From assembly GCF_023242945.1 (NCBI RefSeq), contig NZ_JALKFT010000001.1:186001-250000 (forward strand): a DNA stretch of 64,000 nucleotides, read 5' to 3'. The position numbers were made by a program, and so were the translations under genes. The notes beneath the pieces are model-generated. The model ran no database searches. It was given only the letters and a program-made list of their open reading frames with translations, and was not told the DNA's origin. The first letter of the stretch is position 1, and every line of letters starts with the position of its first letter. Source of the stretch: Frankia umida (lineage in GTDB: Bacteria > Actinomycetota > Actinomycetes > Frankiales > Frankiaceae). Of this stretch, positions 34,865 to 43,613 are shown piece by piece.

Positions 34865-35713
34865 TCACAGGCGGCAGGCCTGGATGCCGGAGACCAGGAT
34901 GCCGCGGGCGCCCAGATCCCACAGGTTGTCCATCGTGCGGTTCACATCGGCGCGCAGCACCATCGCCCGGACGGCGACCCACTCCTCCCGCTGCAACGGG
35001 GAGATCGTCGGCGACTCGTAGCCCGGAGTGATCTCACAGGCCTTCTCCAGCACCGCGGTCGGCACGTCGTAGTCCATCATCACGTACCGGCGGGCGACGA
35101 GAACGCCCTGCACCCGACGCAGCAGCCGCTCATGGGCCGCCGAGAGCGTCGACCCGCGCTTGACGATGACGATCGCCTCTGAGCGCAGCACCGGCTCGCC
35201 CAGCAGCTCCAGCCCGGCGGCCCGCAGCGTGCGCCCGGTCTCCACCACATCGGCCACCGCGTCGGCCACCCCGAGGCGCACAGCGGTCTCCACCGCGCCG
35301 TCCAACGTGACGATGGCCGCCGGGGTGATGCCCCTGCCGGCGAGATCGGCCCGTACGAGCGCCGGGAACGACGTGGCGATCCGCTTGCCCTGCAGATGGT
35401 CCGCGTCCGGATACTCGCCCTCGGGGGCGGCGTAGTGGAAGGTCGCGTGCGCGTAGCCGAGCGGGAGCAGCTCCTCCGCGGCGGCGTTGCTGTCCAGCAG
35501 GAGGTCGCGGCCGGTGATGCCGAGATCGAGCCGCCCGGACCCGACGTAGACAGCGATGTCACGCGGGCGCAGGAAGAAGAACTCGATGTCGTTCTCGGCG
35601 TCGAGGACCACGAGCTCCGCGGCCTCGCGCCGGGCCTCATAGCCGGCGTCAGCCAGGAGCTGGCTGGAGGCCGCGGACAGCGACCCCTTGTTGGGCACCG
35701 CGATACGAAGCAT
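34865..35713 (-). CDS. hisG: ATP phosphoribosyltransferase, long form
   Basis: The 282-residue first enzyme of histidine synthesis joins PRPP and ATP. It contains MLRIAVPNKGSLS at the start, DIAVYVGSGRLDLGITGRDLL, and the PRPP-binding segment VADAVADVVETGRTLRAAGL. The C-terminal ACT-like regulatory domain (about residue 210 on) marks the long, histidine-inhibited form. ATG 35713 gives the canonical N-terminus; GTG 35719 is two codons upstream. It lies 40 bp downstream of hisE on the same strand. Confidence 0.95.
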   Translation of the reverse strand: MLRIAVPNKGSLSAASSQLLADAGYEARREAAELVVLDAENDIEFFFLRPRDIAVYVGSGRLDLGITGRDLLLDSNAAAEELLPLGYAHATFHYAAPEGEYPDADHLQGKRIATSFPALVRADLAGRGITPAAIVTLDGAVETAVRLGVADAVADVVETGRTLRAAGLELLGEPVLRSEAIVIVKRGSTLSAAHERLLRRVQGVLVARRYVMMDYDVPTAVLEKACEITPGYESPTISPLQREEWVAVRAMVLRADVNRTMDNLWDLGARGILVSGIQACRL

Positions 35714-35753
35714 GGCCACTACTCAGTGTCTGTAGGAATGCACCGGGAGATGT

Positions 35754-36128
35754 TCACAGGTGGGAGTATACGTCGTCGAGGGAAAGACCCAGGGAAATCA
35801 TCATCAGCTGACTCCAGTAGAGCAGCTGGGAGATCTCCTCGGCGGCTCGCTCCCGGCCTTCGTGCTCGGCTGCCATCCAGGCTTCCGCGGCCTCCTCGAC
35901 CAGTTTCTTACCCAGATGGTGAACGCCTCGGTCGAGCGCGGCGACCGTACTCGAACCGGACTCCCGTCGCTGCCATTTACCGGCGACCTCGACAAAGAGT
36001 TCGTCAAATGTTTTTCCGCGTGATGCGTGCGATGTTCCGGCGGTCGCCGCGGCGGGGGCGCTGTCGCCCACCGCGGACCGGTCGACGGACGCGGACGGCG
36101 ACGAGCCGGGCCGATCGGCAGGAACCAT
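35754..36128 (-). CDS. hisE: phosphoribosyl-ATP pyrophosphatase
   Basis: The product is 124 residues from ATG 36128, the start supported by TAGCAT exactly 7 nt upstream (leaderless layout). ATG 36137 and 36161 are longer alternatives. The all-alpha NTP pyrophosphatase fold is shown by KTFDELFVEVAGKW, HHLGKKLVEEAAEAWMAAEHEG and AAEEISQLLYWSQLMMISLGLSLDDVYSHL, with the EE..E metal-binding residues present. The core is about 87 residues, so this copy has an N-terminal extension of about 35 Ser/Ala/Asp-rich residues. It catalyses the second step of the histidine pathway and forms an operon with hisG. Confidence 0.93.
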   Translation of the reverse strand: MVPADRPGSSPSASVDRSAVGDSAPAAATAGTSHASRGKTFDELFVEVAGKWQRRESGSSTVAALDRGVHHLGKKLVEEAAEAWMAAEHEGRERAAEEISQLLYWSQLMMISLGLSLDDVYSHL

Positions 36129-36205
36129 GACCGGCATGCTACCTGCGCCCGCCCGCGTCAATCCGTCTCGTCGGGCCCGCGGCCGGCGCGAATGCTGTTG
36201 ACTGG

Positions 36206-37012
36206 ATGACTGTGTCCCCGCCCGCCCTTGTCGCCACCGACCTCGACGGAACCCTGATTCACAGCGACGGGTCCGTCTCGGCGCGCACCCGCGCGGCGCT
36301 GCGGCGGGTGCGTCACCACGGCGCCACCGTCGTGTTCGTGACCGGGCGTCCGAGCCGCGTGATGGCGAACATCGCCACCCAGGCCGCGGTCGGCGGCCTG
36401 GCGATCTGCGCCAACGGCGCCCTGGTTTTCGATCTTGATGCGGGTGTCACCGTCAGTCAGCGCCAGCTGGCCGTCGCCACCGCGCTGCGGCTCGCGCACG
36501 GCATCCGGGCCGCGGTGCCCGACGCGTCCTTCGCGGTGGAAAGCGGCGGGAGGTTCGGCCGGGAGGCGGCCTTCGAGACGATGTGGCCCGATCCCGAGGA
36601 GCTGGTCAGCGCCTACCCCGAGCTGCTGACCGCGCTACCGGCGACGAAGTTGCTGGTCCGCAGGGCCGGCGGACTGCCCTTCACCGAGGTCTACGAGGCG
36701 ATTCTCGCCCTGGCCGGCACGGAGGCGGTGGTCACCACGTCCTGCACGGACCTGCTGGAGATCGCCGGAGCCGGGGTGTCCAAAGCGGTGGCGCTGGCGG
36801 AGCTGGCAGCCCGACATGGGCTGTCCGCCGCGGACGTGATCGCTTTCGGTGACATGCCCAACGATCTGCCGATGTTCGCCTGGGCCGGGCACGCGGTGGC
36901 GGTCGCCAACGCCCATCCGGACGTCCTGGCCGCCGCCGACGAGATCACCGCGTCCAACGACGAGGACGGCGTGGCGCTCGTCCTGGAACGGCTGTATCCG
37001 GCCGACGGGTGA
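36206..37012 (+). CDS. HAD-superfamily hydrolase, Cof type
   Basis: The 268-residue protein starts VATDLDGTLIHSDGSVSARTRAAL, with the DxDGT nucleophile motif. It has VVFVTGRPSRV (motif II), Lys in GAGVSKAVALAELAARHG (motif III) and AFGDMPNDLPMFAWAGHAVAVANAHPDV (motif IV). The cap is the C2 type of Cof/YbiV sugar-phosphate phosphatases. The exact substrate is unknown. It is divergent from hisE, with a 77-bp spacer holding both promoters. Confidence 0.9.
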   Translation: MTVSPPALVATDLDGTLIHSDGSVSARTRAALRRVRHHGATVVFVTGRPSRVMANIATQAAVGGLAICANGALVFDLDAGVTVSQRQLAVATALRLAHGIRAAVPDASFAVESGGRFGREAAFETMWPDPEELVSAYPELLTALPATKLLVRRAGGLPFTEVYEAILALAGTEAVVTTSCTDLLEIAGAGVSKAVALAELAARHGLSAADVIAFGDMPNDLPMFAWAGHAVAVANAHPDVLAAADEITASNDEDGVALVLERLYPADG

Positions 37013-37345
37013 ACCCGCGCCTTCTCACCGGCCGCCGGAAGTCCGGGAACGAGAAGTCGAGGCCTGTTTCCACTGCATCAACCAGGTCGCCAGAACAGCT
37101 GGAATATCCTGCTTTTCAAAAGAATTCACGACCGACCCACCGGACGCCCGCCGGAAAGCACGAGGAAATGTCGCCATCACCAGCCGGCGGACCCCGGACG
37201 ACCCTGCGGCCGGCACCGTCGCGACATCACGGTGGTGTCGCGACGACACAGCGGCGTCACGGCGGCGGAGCTACCGCGACACGGCGGCGGAGCCGCGGCG
37301 GCGGGTGGCGGCACGGCGGCCTCCGGCGGGGGCCAGGATAGGCGT
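37013..37345. other. 333-bp spacer before tldD
   Basis: No gene is supported. The right half has GCGGCGG- and ACGGCGGC-type short repeats. CAGGAT lies 6 nt before the tldD ATG and may be a -10 element. Confidence 0.5.
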
Positions 37346-38920
37346 ATGGCGACACCCGTCCACCCCGACCCGCACCCGCCCGGTGGAGCACCGGCGCACG
37401 AGATCGACGCCGAGTTCCTCGCGCTCCCGCGGGCCGCGCTCACCGATGCGGCCCTGCAGACCGCGCGGGATCTGGGCGTCACACACGCGGACATCCGCAT
37501 CGAACGGCTGCGGGAGTCGGCGTTGTCCTTCCGCGACGCCTCCCTGGAAAGCCGACACGAGGGCGCCACCGTCGGGCTCGCCGTACGGGTCGTGCACGAG
37601 GGCGCCTGGGGCTTCGCCGCCGGGGTCGACCTCACCACCGACGAGGCGGTGCGGCTGGCCCGCGAGGCCGTCGCCATGGCGAAGGTCGCGGCACCGTTGA
37701 ACTCCGAGCCGGTGGAACTCGCCGAGGAGCCGGTGCACCCGCGGGCGAGCTGGGTGTCGGCCTACACGGCGGACCCGTTCGCCATCGACCCGGGCGAGCG
37801 GGTGGAGCGGGTCGGCGGGCTGTGCCGCACGCTGTACGGCGCGTCCGACGTGGACCATGTCGAGGGCCAGTTCGAGGCGGTGCTGGAGAACAAGTACTAC
37901 GCCGATCTCGCCGGTACCGACACGACCCAGCAGCGGGTGCGGGTGCTGTGCCAGATCGAGGCCATCCGGGTCGATCCGGAGGGCGGATTCGAGTCGATGC
38001 GCACCATCGCCCCGCCGGTCGGTCGAGGCTGGGAGTGGATGGTCTCGGGGCCCGCGGCCGGCTGCTGGGACTGGGACGGCGAGATCGAGATCATCCCGGG
38101 GCTGCTCGCCGAGAAGGCGAAGGCGTCCTCGGTGGAGCCGGGGCGCTACGACCTGGTGATCGATCCGTCGAACCTGTGGCTGACGATCCACGAGTCGGTC
38201 GGCCATGCCACCGAACTCGACCGGGCGCTGGGCTACGAGGCGGCCTACGCCGGCACCTCCTTCGCCACCCTCGACCAGCTCGGGACGCTGCGCTACGGCT
38301 CGCCGGCGATGACCGTCACCGGTGACCGCACCACCCCGCATGCTCTGGCCACCATCGGCTACGACGACGAGGGGGTGGCGACCCGGCGTTTCGACATCGT
38401 CCGGGCCGGCACGCTGGTCGGCTACCAGCTCGACCGGGCGATGGCCGCCCGTAACACCGCGGCGCTGGGCACCGCGGCGTCCAACGGCTGCTCCTTCGCC
38501 GACTCCGCCGGGCATGTGCCACTGCAGCGGATGGCGAACGTGTCGCTGCTGCCGGCGCCCGGCGGGCCGAGCACCGAGGAACTGATCGGTCAGGTCCAGC
38601 GCGGTATCTACGTCGTCGGCGACAAGAGCTGGTCGATCGACATGCAGCGGTACAACTTCCAGTTCACCGGCCAGCGCTTCTACGAGATCCGGGACGGGCG
38701 GATCGTCGGCCAGCTGCGCGATGTGGCCTACCAGGCGACGACGACCGACTTCTGGGGGTCGCTCGAGGCTGTCGGTGGCCCGCAGACCTACCTGCTCGGT
38801 GGGGCGTTCAACTGCGGTAAGGGTCAGCCGGGTCAGGTCGCGGCGGTCAGCCACGGCTGCCCGTCCGCGCTGTTTCGCGGGGTCAACGTCCTCAACACCC
38901 GGCGGGAGGCCGGCCGATGA
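37346..38920 (+). CDS. tldD: TldD metalloprotease subunit
   Basis: The 524-residue subunit of the TldD/TldE heterodimer unfolds and degrades certain peptides and matures some ribosomal peptides. The zinc motif HESVGHATELD (HExxxH) is present. FADSAGHVPLQRMANVSLLPAPGG and FRGVNVLNTRR are typical of the family's C-terminal part. The start ATG 37346 gives a protein slightly longer than the family average, with a 25-residue His/Pro-rich leader. It overlaps tldE by 4 nt (ATGA), consistent with equimolar production. Confidence 0.93.
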   Translation: MATPVHPDPHPPGGAPAHEIDAEFLALPRAALTDAALQTARDLGVTHADIRIERLRESALSFRDASLESRHEGATVGLAVRVVHEGAWGFAAGVDLTTDEAVRLAREAVAMAKVAAPLNSEPVELAEEPVHPRASWVSAYTADPFAIDPGERVERVGGLCRTLYGASDVDHVEGQFEAVLENKYYADLAGTDTTQQRVRVLCQIEAIRVDPEGGFESMRTIAPPVGRGWEWMVSGPAAGCWDWDGEIEIIPGLLAEKAKASSVEPGRYDLVIDPSNLWLTIHESVGHATELDRALGYEAAYAGTSFATLDQLGTLRYGSPAMTVTGDRTTPHALATIGYDDEGVATRRFDIVRAGTLVGYQLDRAMAARNTAALGTAASNGCSFADSAGHVPLQRMANVSLLPAPGGPSTEELIGQVQRGIYVVGDKSWSIDMQRYNFQFTGQRFYEIRDGRIVGQLRDVAYQATTTDFWGSLEAVGGPQTYLLGGAFNCGKGQPGQVAAVSHGCPSALFRGVNVLNTRREAGR

Positions 38921-40329
38921 GTCACCCACCCATCCTGGCGGCGCGGGCGGCCCATGAGGTCGTCGAACAGGCGCTGGCGCTGTCCCGGGCCGATGCCTGC
39001 GTGGTGATCGCCACCGAGTCGAGCGCGGTGAACCTGCGCTGGGCGAACAACACGCTGACCACCAACGGGGCGAGCCGCGACCGGTCGATCACGGTGATCA
39101 GCGTCGTCGGGCGTTCCTTCGGTGTCCGTTCCGCCTCGACCCCCAGTGATCCGGGCGGGCTCGCCGACCTGGTCCGGGCCGCCGAGCAGGCCGCCCACGC
39201 GGCCGCCGACGCCGAGGACTACGCCGACCTGCTCTCCCCCGCGAGCACCGCCGCGGCCCCGGCCGCGGACACGTTCACCGAGCCCGCCACCCGCACCGAC
39301 ACCGCCGTGTTCGCCACCTTCGCCCGCGACCTGGCCGAGGCGTTCGGCCGCACCCGCGCGGCCGGCCAGCGCCTGTTCGGTTTCGCCGAGCACCGGATCA
39401 CGACCACCTGGCTCGGCACGTCCACCGGTCTGCGGCTGCGTCACAGCGAGCCGACCGGCAGCGTCGAGTGGAACGCCAAGAGCGCGGTGGCCGGTGGATC
39501 GGTCTGGCACGGCCAGTCGACCCGCGACTTCACCGACGTGGACGTCGCCGCCACCCATGCCCAGCTCACGTCCCGGCTGGCCTGGTGCGAACGTCCGGTG
39601 GAGCTGCCCGCCGGACGCTACGAGACGTTGCTGCCGCCGTCGGCGGTGGGCGACCTGATGGTGGGGCTGTACTGGGCGGCGGCTGGACGGGACGCGGCCG
39701 AGGGTCGCACCGTGTTCAGCCGGGCCGGCGGCGGGACGAGGCTCGGCGAGTCGATCGGGCCGGCCGGGCTGCGGCTGTCCAGCGATCCGGCGGACCCGGA
39801 GCTTGCCACCACCCCGTTCGTGACCGCCACCTCGTCGTCGGCGATGTCGAGTGTGTTCGACAACGGGCTCGCCCTCGGCGCCACCGACTGGATTCGCGAT
39901 GGCGCGCTCGCCGCGCTCGTCCAGACCCGGGCGTCCGCCCGGCTCGCCGACGGCCCGGCCACGCCGCTGATCGAGAACCTGACCCTGGACGGCGGGGGCA
40001 CCGCGTCACTCGAGGAGATGATCGCCTCGACCCGCCGCGGCCTGTTGCTGACCAGCCTGTGGTACATCCGCGAGGTCGATCCCGAGCTGCTGCTGCAGAC
40101 CGGTCTCACCCGCGACGGCGTCTACCTGGTGGAGAACGGCGAGGTCACCGGGGCGGTGAACAACTTCCGGTTCAACGAGTCACCGGTGGACCTGCTGGGT
40201 CGCGCCGCCGAGATCGGTGCGACCACCCGCACCCTGCCCCGGGAATGGGCGGACTGGTTCACCCTGACCCGGATGCCGCCGGTGCGGGTGCCGGACTTCA
40301 ACATGAGCTCGGTCAGCCCGGCCAACTGA
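38917..40329 (+). CDS. tldE: TldE/PmbA, non-catalytic partner of TldD
   Basis: The 470-residue protein is homologous to TldD but lacks HExxxH, as expected for TldE/PmbA. It shows AAHEVVEQALALSRADACVVIA at the N-terminus, the strand-rich middle, and the C-terminal LENLTLDGGG-like IENLTLDGGGTASLEEMI and GLLLTSLWYIREVDPELLLQTGLTRDGVYLVENGEV. It starts at ATG 38917, overlapping the tldD stop. No ribosomal-peptide precursor gene was found next to the pair, so the role here is probably general proteolysis. Confidence 0.93.
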   Translation: MSHPPILAARAAHEVVEQALALSRADACVVIATESSAVNLRWANNTLTTNGASRDRSITVISVVGRSFGVRSASTPSDPGGLADLVRAAEQAAHAAADAEDYADLLSPASTAAAPAADTFTEPATRTDTAVFATFARDLAEAFGRTRAAGQRLFGFAEHRITTTWLGTSTGLRLRHSEPTGSVEWNAKSAVAGGSVWHGQSTRDFTDVDVAATHAQLTSRLAWCERPVELPAGRYETLLPPSAVGDLMVGLYWAAAGRDAAEGRTVFSRAGGGTRLGESIGPAGLRLSSDPADPELATTPFVTATSSSAMSSVFDNGLALGATDWIRDGALAALVQTRASARLADGPATPLIENLTLDGGGTASLEEMIASTRRGLLLTSLWYIREVDPELLLQTGLTRDGVYLVENGEVTGAVNNFRFNESPVDLLGRAAEIGATTRTLPREWADWFTLTRMPPVRVPDFNMSSVSPAN

Positions 40330-40341
40330 CCTGACGCCGCG

Positions 40342-40364
40342 CGGCGCCGCGGGCCGCGGCGCCG
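40342..40364. terminator. bidirectional hairpin between tldE and bpa
   Basis: CGGCGCCGCGG, one base, then its exact complement, placed between two convergent stop codons 36 bp apart. The stem is very G+C-rich with no T-run. Confidence 0.6.
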
Positions 40365-40365
40365 C

Positions 40366-40953
40366 TCAGAGGTAGGCGCCACGGCCGAACGACTCGCCGC
40401 CGCCCTGCTCCTGCTGGGGCTGGGCTCCGTCCGGGAGTCCGGCCCCGCTGGGCAGCGCCCGGCGCCGCAGTTCCGCCAGCTGGGCCCGGTCGGCCACCTG
40501 CTGGGCCACGAGCATCCCGTGGAACAGGCCCTCCAACCAGCCGACCAGCTGTGCCTGCGCGATCCGCAGCTCCGCGTCGGACGGGACGACGTCGTCCTCG
40601 AACGGCGACAGCAGCCGTTCGAGTTCGGCCCGCGGCGCCGGGGCCAGTGCCTCGGACAGCTCACGGATCGAGCTGCGGTGGATCTCGCGCAGCCGCACCC
40701 GGCTGGCGTCGTCGAGCGGAGCGACCCGCACCTCCTCCAACAACTGCTTGATCATCGTCCCGATGCGCATCACCTTGTCGGGCTGCGAGACCAGCTCGGA
40801 CGCGACGTTGGTGTCCGCCGCCGCACCCGCCTCGGCCAGTTCCTGCGCGGTGGTCGCGGGTTCGCCGCGGCGGCCTGCCGCCGACGGCACGGCCTCGTGC
40901 AAGGCTCCGTCGGGCCCGACCACCACGACGCGGGGTTCCGGTTGATCCGTCAT
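40366..40953 (-). CDS. bpa: bacterial proteasome activator Bpa (DUF2587)
   Basis: The 195-residue protein forms a ring that opens the 20S proteasome gate without ATP in mycobacteria (Rv3780). It has the four-helix core (SELVSQPDKVMRIGTMIKQLLEEVR to RIAQAQLVGWLEGLFHGMLVAQQVADRAQLAELRR). A disordered Gln/Gly-rich tail ends in GAYL. The penultimate Tyr corresponds to the proteasome-docking GQYL end of the M. tuberculosis protein. The start is ATG 40953; CAGGAT stands 7 nt before it. It implies that this organism has a 20S proteasome, which lies outside the window. It is followed by nothing on its strand and converges on tldE. Confidence 0.9.
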   Translation of the reverse strand: MTDQPEPRVVVVGPDGALHEAVPSAAGRRGEPATTAQELAEAGAAADTNVASELVSQPDKVMRIGTMIKQLLEEVRVAPLDDASRVRLREIHRSSIRELSEALAPAPRAELERLLSPFEDDVVPSDAELRIAQAQLVGWLEGLFHGMLVAQQVADRAQLAELRRRALPSGAGLPDGAQPQQEQGGGESFGRGAYL

Positions 40954-41055
40954 GGCACCTATCCTGCCCGCTGCGGCGCACCACCGAGCAGCGGTCCCAC
41001 GCCGGAGGTGACAGCCCCGCCACGTGACGGCGGCACCGTCAGAACGACAGCACCG

Positions 41056-42051
41056 TCAGGACGACGGCACCGTCAGAACGACCTTGCCGACGTGGCCCAG
41101 GTCGGCCAGGAGCTGATGGGCCTCGACCACCTCGGCCAGCGGCAGCACCCGGTCGATCACCGGCCGGATCCCGCCGCTCTCCACCGCCGGCCAGACCTCG
41201 GCGCGCACCGCGGCGACGATGGCCGCCTTCTCCCCCGCCGGCCGGGCCCGCAGGGAGGCGGCGTGCACCGCGGCCCGCTTGCCGAGCAGCACCGACAGGT
41301 TGAGCTCCCCCTTCACCCCGCCCTGGAGGCCGATGACGACCAGACGCCCGCCGGTCGCCAGCAACGCCACGTTGCGGGGCAGGTAGGCGGCGCCCATGTT
41401 GTCGAGGATCACGTCCGCGCCATGCCCGTCGGTGGCCGCGCGGATGACCTCGACGAAGTCCTCGTCCCGGTAGGACACCGCGAGGTGCGCCCCGAGGGCG
41501 CGGACCCGCTCGAGCTTCGCGGGACTTCCGGCGGTCGTGGCGACCACGCAGGCGGGACGCAGCGCGCGCACGGCCTGAATGGCGAACGTGCCGATGCCGG
41601 ACGCCCCACCGTGCACGCAGAACACCTCACCATCGCGCAGCCCGGCGATGCCGAACACCGTCGAGTGCACGGTGGCGGCGACCTCGGGCAGGCCGGCCGC
41701 CTCCACCAGGCTCACCCCGGCGGGCACCGGCAGCACCTGGCCGGCCGGCACGGTGACCCGGGTGGCGTACCCGCCACCGCTGAGCAGCGCGCAGACCTCG
41801 TCGCCGACCTCGAGACCGACCACCTCCGGTCCCACGGCCGCGACACGCCCCGAGCACTCCAGCCCGAGGATCTCCGACGCTCCGGGCGGCGGCGCGTAGA
41901 ACCCCTGCCGCTGCAGCAGATCAGCCCGGTTGACGGCGGTGGCGACGACGTCGAGGGTGACCTCGCCCGGTCCCGGCGGTGGCGGATCGGCCACCGTCTG
42001 GACGGACATGACCTCGGGGCCGCCGAAGGTGGACATCGTCACCGCACGCAT
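41056..42051 (-). CDS. NAD(P)H:quinone oxidoreductase, PIG3/zeta-crystallin-like (MDR superfamily)
   Basis: The 331-residue medium-chain reductase lacks the catalytic-zinc cysteines. It shows GASEILGLECSGRVAAVGPEV, the nucleotide-binding segment HGGASGIGTFAIQAVRAL and GGRLVVIGLQGG. Family members reduce quinones or enals with NADPH. The start ATG 42051 has TAGCGT 6 nt upstream. A 17-bp repeat (GGCACCGTCAGAACGAC, about three copies at 41031-41083) spans its 3' end. It is next to bpa, a pairing I recall from other actinobacteria. Confidence 0.88.
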   Translation of the reverse strand: MRAVTMSTFGGPEVMSVQTVADPPPPGPGEVTLDVVATAVNRADLLQRQGFYAPPPGASEILGLECSGRVAAVGPEVVGLEVGDEVCALLSGGGYATRVTVPAGQVLPVPAGVSLVEAAGLPEVAATVHSTVFGIAGLRDGEVFCVHGGASGIGTFAIQAVRALRPACVVATTAGSPAKLERVRALGAHLAVSYRDEDFVEVIRAATDGHGADVILDNMGAAYLPRNVALLATGGRLVVIGLQGGVKGELNLSVLLGKRAAVHAASLRARPAGEKAAIVAAVRAEVWPAVESGGIRPVIDRVLPLAEVVEAHQLLADLGHVGKVVLTVPSS

Positions 42052-42136
42052 GCACCCACGCTACGACGCCACCCGGCCGCACGCGCCCATCCCGACCTCG
42101 CGGCACCAGCCCGCCCACCAGCGGCGCCCGTCCGTC

Positions 42137-42778
42137 CTACCAGCGGTCCCAGTGCAGGACGGACTCGAGCGGTTCGCGGGCGGCGGGCCGGAAGTCGGTG
42201 CCGAGGGTGTGGGCGACGGGCAGCAGCACACCCTGGCTGATGCCCGCCGGGATGCCCAGCAGCCGCGCCACCTCGTCGGCGTAGGCGAGGTGCAGGGTCG
42301 TCCAGGCACTGCCAAGGCCACGTGCGCGCAGAGCCAGCGCGAAGCTCCACGCGGCCGGCAGCAGCGACCCCCAGAACGCCGGCTGCGACGCCGCCGGTAC
42401 CTGGGCCGCGTCACCGGCCAGGCAGCCCAGTACGAGGACAGGCACCCGGTGCATGTTCTCGGCGAGGTAACGCGCGGAGTCGTCGACCCGGTCCTGCACC
42501 GCCCGGCGCTGCGGGCTGTGGCCATCGTCGTACGCGCCGCCCCCATCGAGATACGGGAGGGCCGATCGCCGATACAGCTCCCCGATCCCCGCGCGAAGCT
42601 CCGGGTCGGTCACGACGATCCAGTGCCAGCCCTGGGCGTTCGAGCCGGACGGTGCCTGGAGGGCGATCCGCAGGCAGTCGCGGATGATCTCCGGGTCCAC
42701 CGGACGGTCGAAGTCCAGCCGTTTGCGCACACTGCGCGTGGTCGTCAGCAGCTCGTCCGGGGTCAGTGCAGAGGTCAC
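42137..42778 (-). CDS. nitroreductase-family flavoprotein
   Basis: The 213-residue protein has TTRSVRKRLDFDRPVDPEIIRDCLRIALQAPSGSNAQGWHW, the FMN-binding start of nitroreductases, and ALRARGLGSAWTTLH near the C-terminal FMN site. The middle segment (SARYLAENMHRVPVLVLGC) is typical of actinobacterial members. The substrate is not predictable. The start is GTG 42778 with GAGG 8 nt upstream. It is probably cotranscribed with the quinone oxidoreductase, 85 bp downstream. Confidence 0.88.
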   Translation of the reverse strand: MTSALTPDELLTTTRSVRKRLDFDRPVDPEIIRDCLRIALQAPSGSNAQGWHWIVVTDPELRAGIGELYRRSALPYLDGGGAYDDGHSPQRRAVQDRVDDSARYLAENMHRVPVLVLGCLAGDAAQVPAASQPAFWGSLLPAAWSFALALRARGLGSAWTTLHLAYADEVARLLGIPAGISQGVLLPVAHTLGTDFRPAAREPLESVLHWDRW

Positions 42779-42825
42779 TACCGGTCCTCGATGGGATGCG
42801 GAGCCCCGGCCGATCCGGGCGGCTC

Positions 42826-43065
42826 CTAGACGGGTTCGGGCTCGGGCTCCGCGGGCGCGTCCGGTGCCGGTTCGGTGAACGGCGAGGGCTCATGGGGCGC
42901 TGGCGGCAGGTCAGGAGTATCCGGCAACAGCGGGCCCGGATCATCGGGAATCGGCAGATCCGGATCGAGCGGTGGCGGCGGGGAGTCCGGCCGGTGGGGG
43001 TGGACACCGGCCACCACCGTTCGGCGCGTGGCCGGCGGACAGGTCGGCAGAAGCAGGCTGGACAT
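42826..43065 (-). CDS. small acidic proline-rich protein of unknown function
   Basis: The 79-residue frame from ATG 43065 begins MSSLLLPTCPPATRRTVVAG and then becomes almost wholly Pro, Asp and Glu (PPLDPDLPIPDDPGPLLPD and similar), ending EPEPEPV. There is no membrane helix or domain I recognise. The reading frame stays open further upstream to 43251, but that part looks non-coding. It ends 47 bp before the nitroreductase start, on the same strand. It may be a real unstructured protein; without homologues I cannot exclude a chance frame. Confidence 0.45.
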   Translation of the reverse strand: MSSLLLPTCPPATRRTVVAGVHPHRPDSPPPPLDPDLPIPDDPGPLLPDTPDLPPAPHEPSPFTEPAPDAPAEPEPEPV

Positions 43066-43613
43066 AGCACCCGCTGTACCCGGGGTGCCTGGCAGCGGAA
43101 ACATCGACCCAGCATCGCATGGCGTCGCCGGTTCATCACCCTTACCGAACGGCCCCGCCACGGATGGCGCCGCGCCGCCCACCCGTCCGGGTAGCGACAA
43201 ACCGGTACGACACACCCAACGGGCTACCCCAGAACAATGACAACCATGCATTCACAACAATTCGCGGTGTTTCGGCGAGAAGTCGGCCCGATACCGACCC
43301 CCCTCCCCCGCCGACCGCCGCTTCGCCGCGCTCACATACCTTCCGACCTGCGCTTTTCCGTCCACCGCCCGCAACGGGACGGACGACATCCGGGTTGCAT
43401 CCCGCGTGAGGTGTTCTGCTCGTATCGCCGTATTAACGAAAGAAGTGCCGAAGCATCCCGGAGCACCACACCTACGAGTGGGTCGGACCGCTAGCGTCAG
43501 ACCCGCATCACCGTCGACGAAGGTCCCTCTGCAACCTGCAACGGACGACCACAGCATCGGCTGACTGACCGGCTTGGGATGCGCCGGCCAGGCCCAGCCC
43601 GGGGAGCGTGCCA
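43066..43613. other. 548-bp divergent region before the ECF sigma operon
   Basis: No gene is supported. Base composition drops near 43230-43270 and 43420-43450 (ACAATGACAACCATGCATTC; CGTATTAACGAAAG). The ECF promoter probably lies here, but I could not match it to a known consensus. Confidence 0.45.

Noticed and set aside
37346..40329. TldD/TldE pair as part of a ribosomal-peptide (microcin-like) cluster
   Set aside because: No short precursor-like gene or modification enzyme is adjacent. The pair is widespread as a general protease.
41031..41083. 17-bp repeats as a terminator for the quinone oxidoreductase gene
   Set aside because: The copies are direct, not inverted, and part lies inside the coding end. 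No stable stem is formed.
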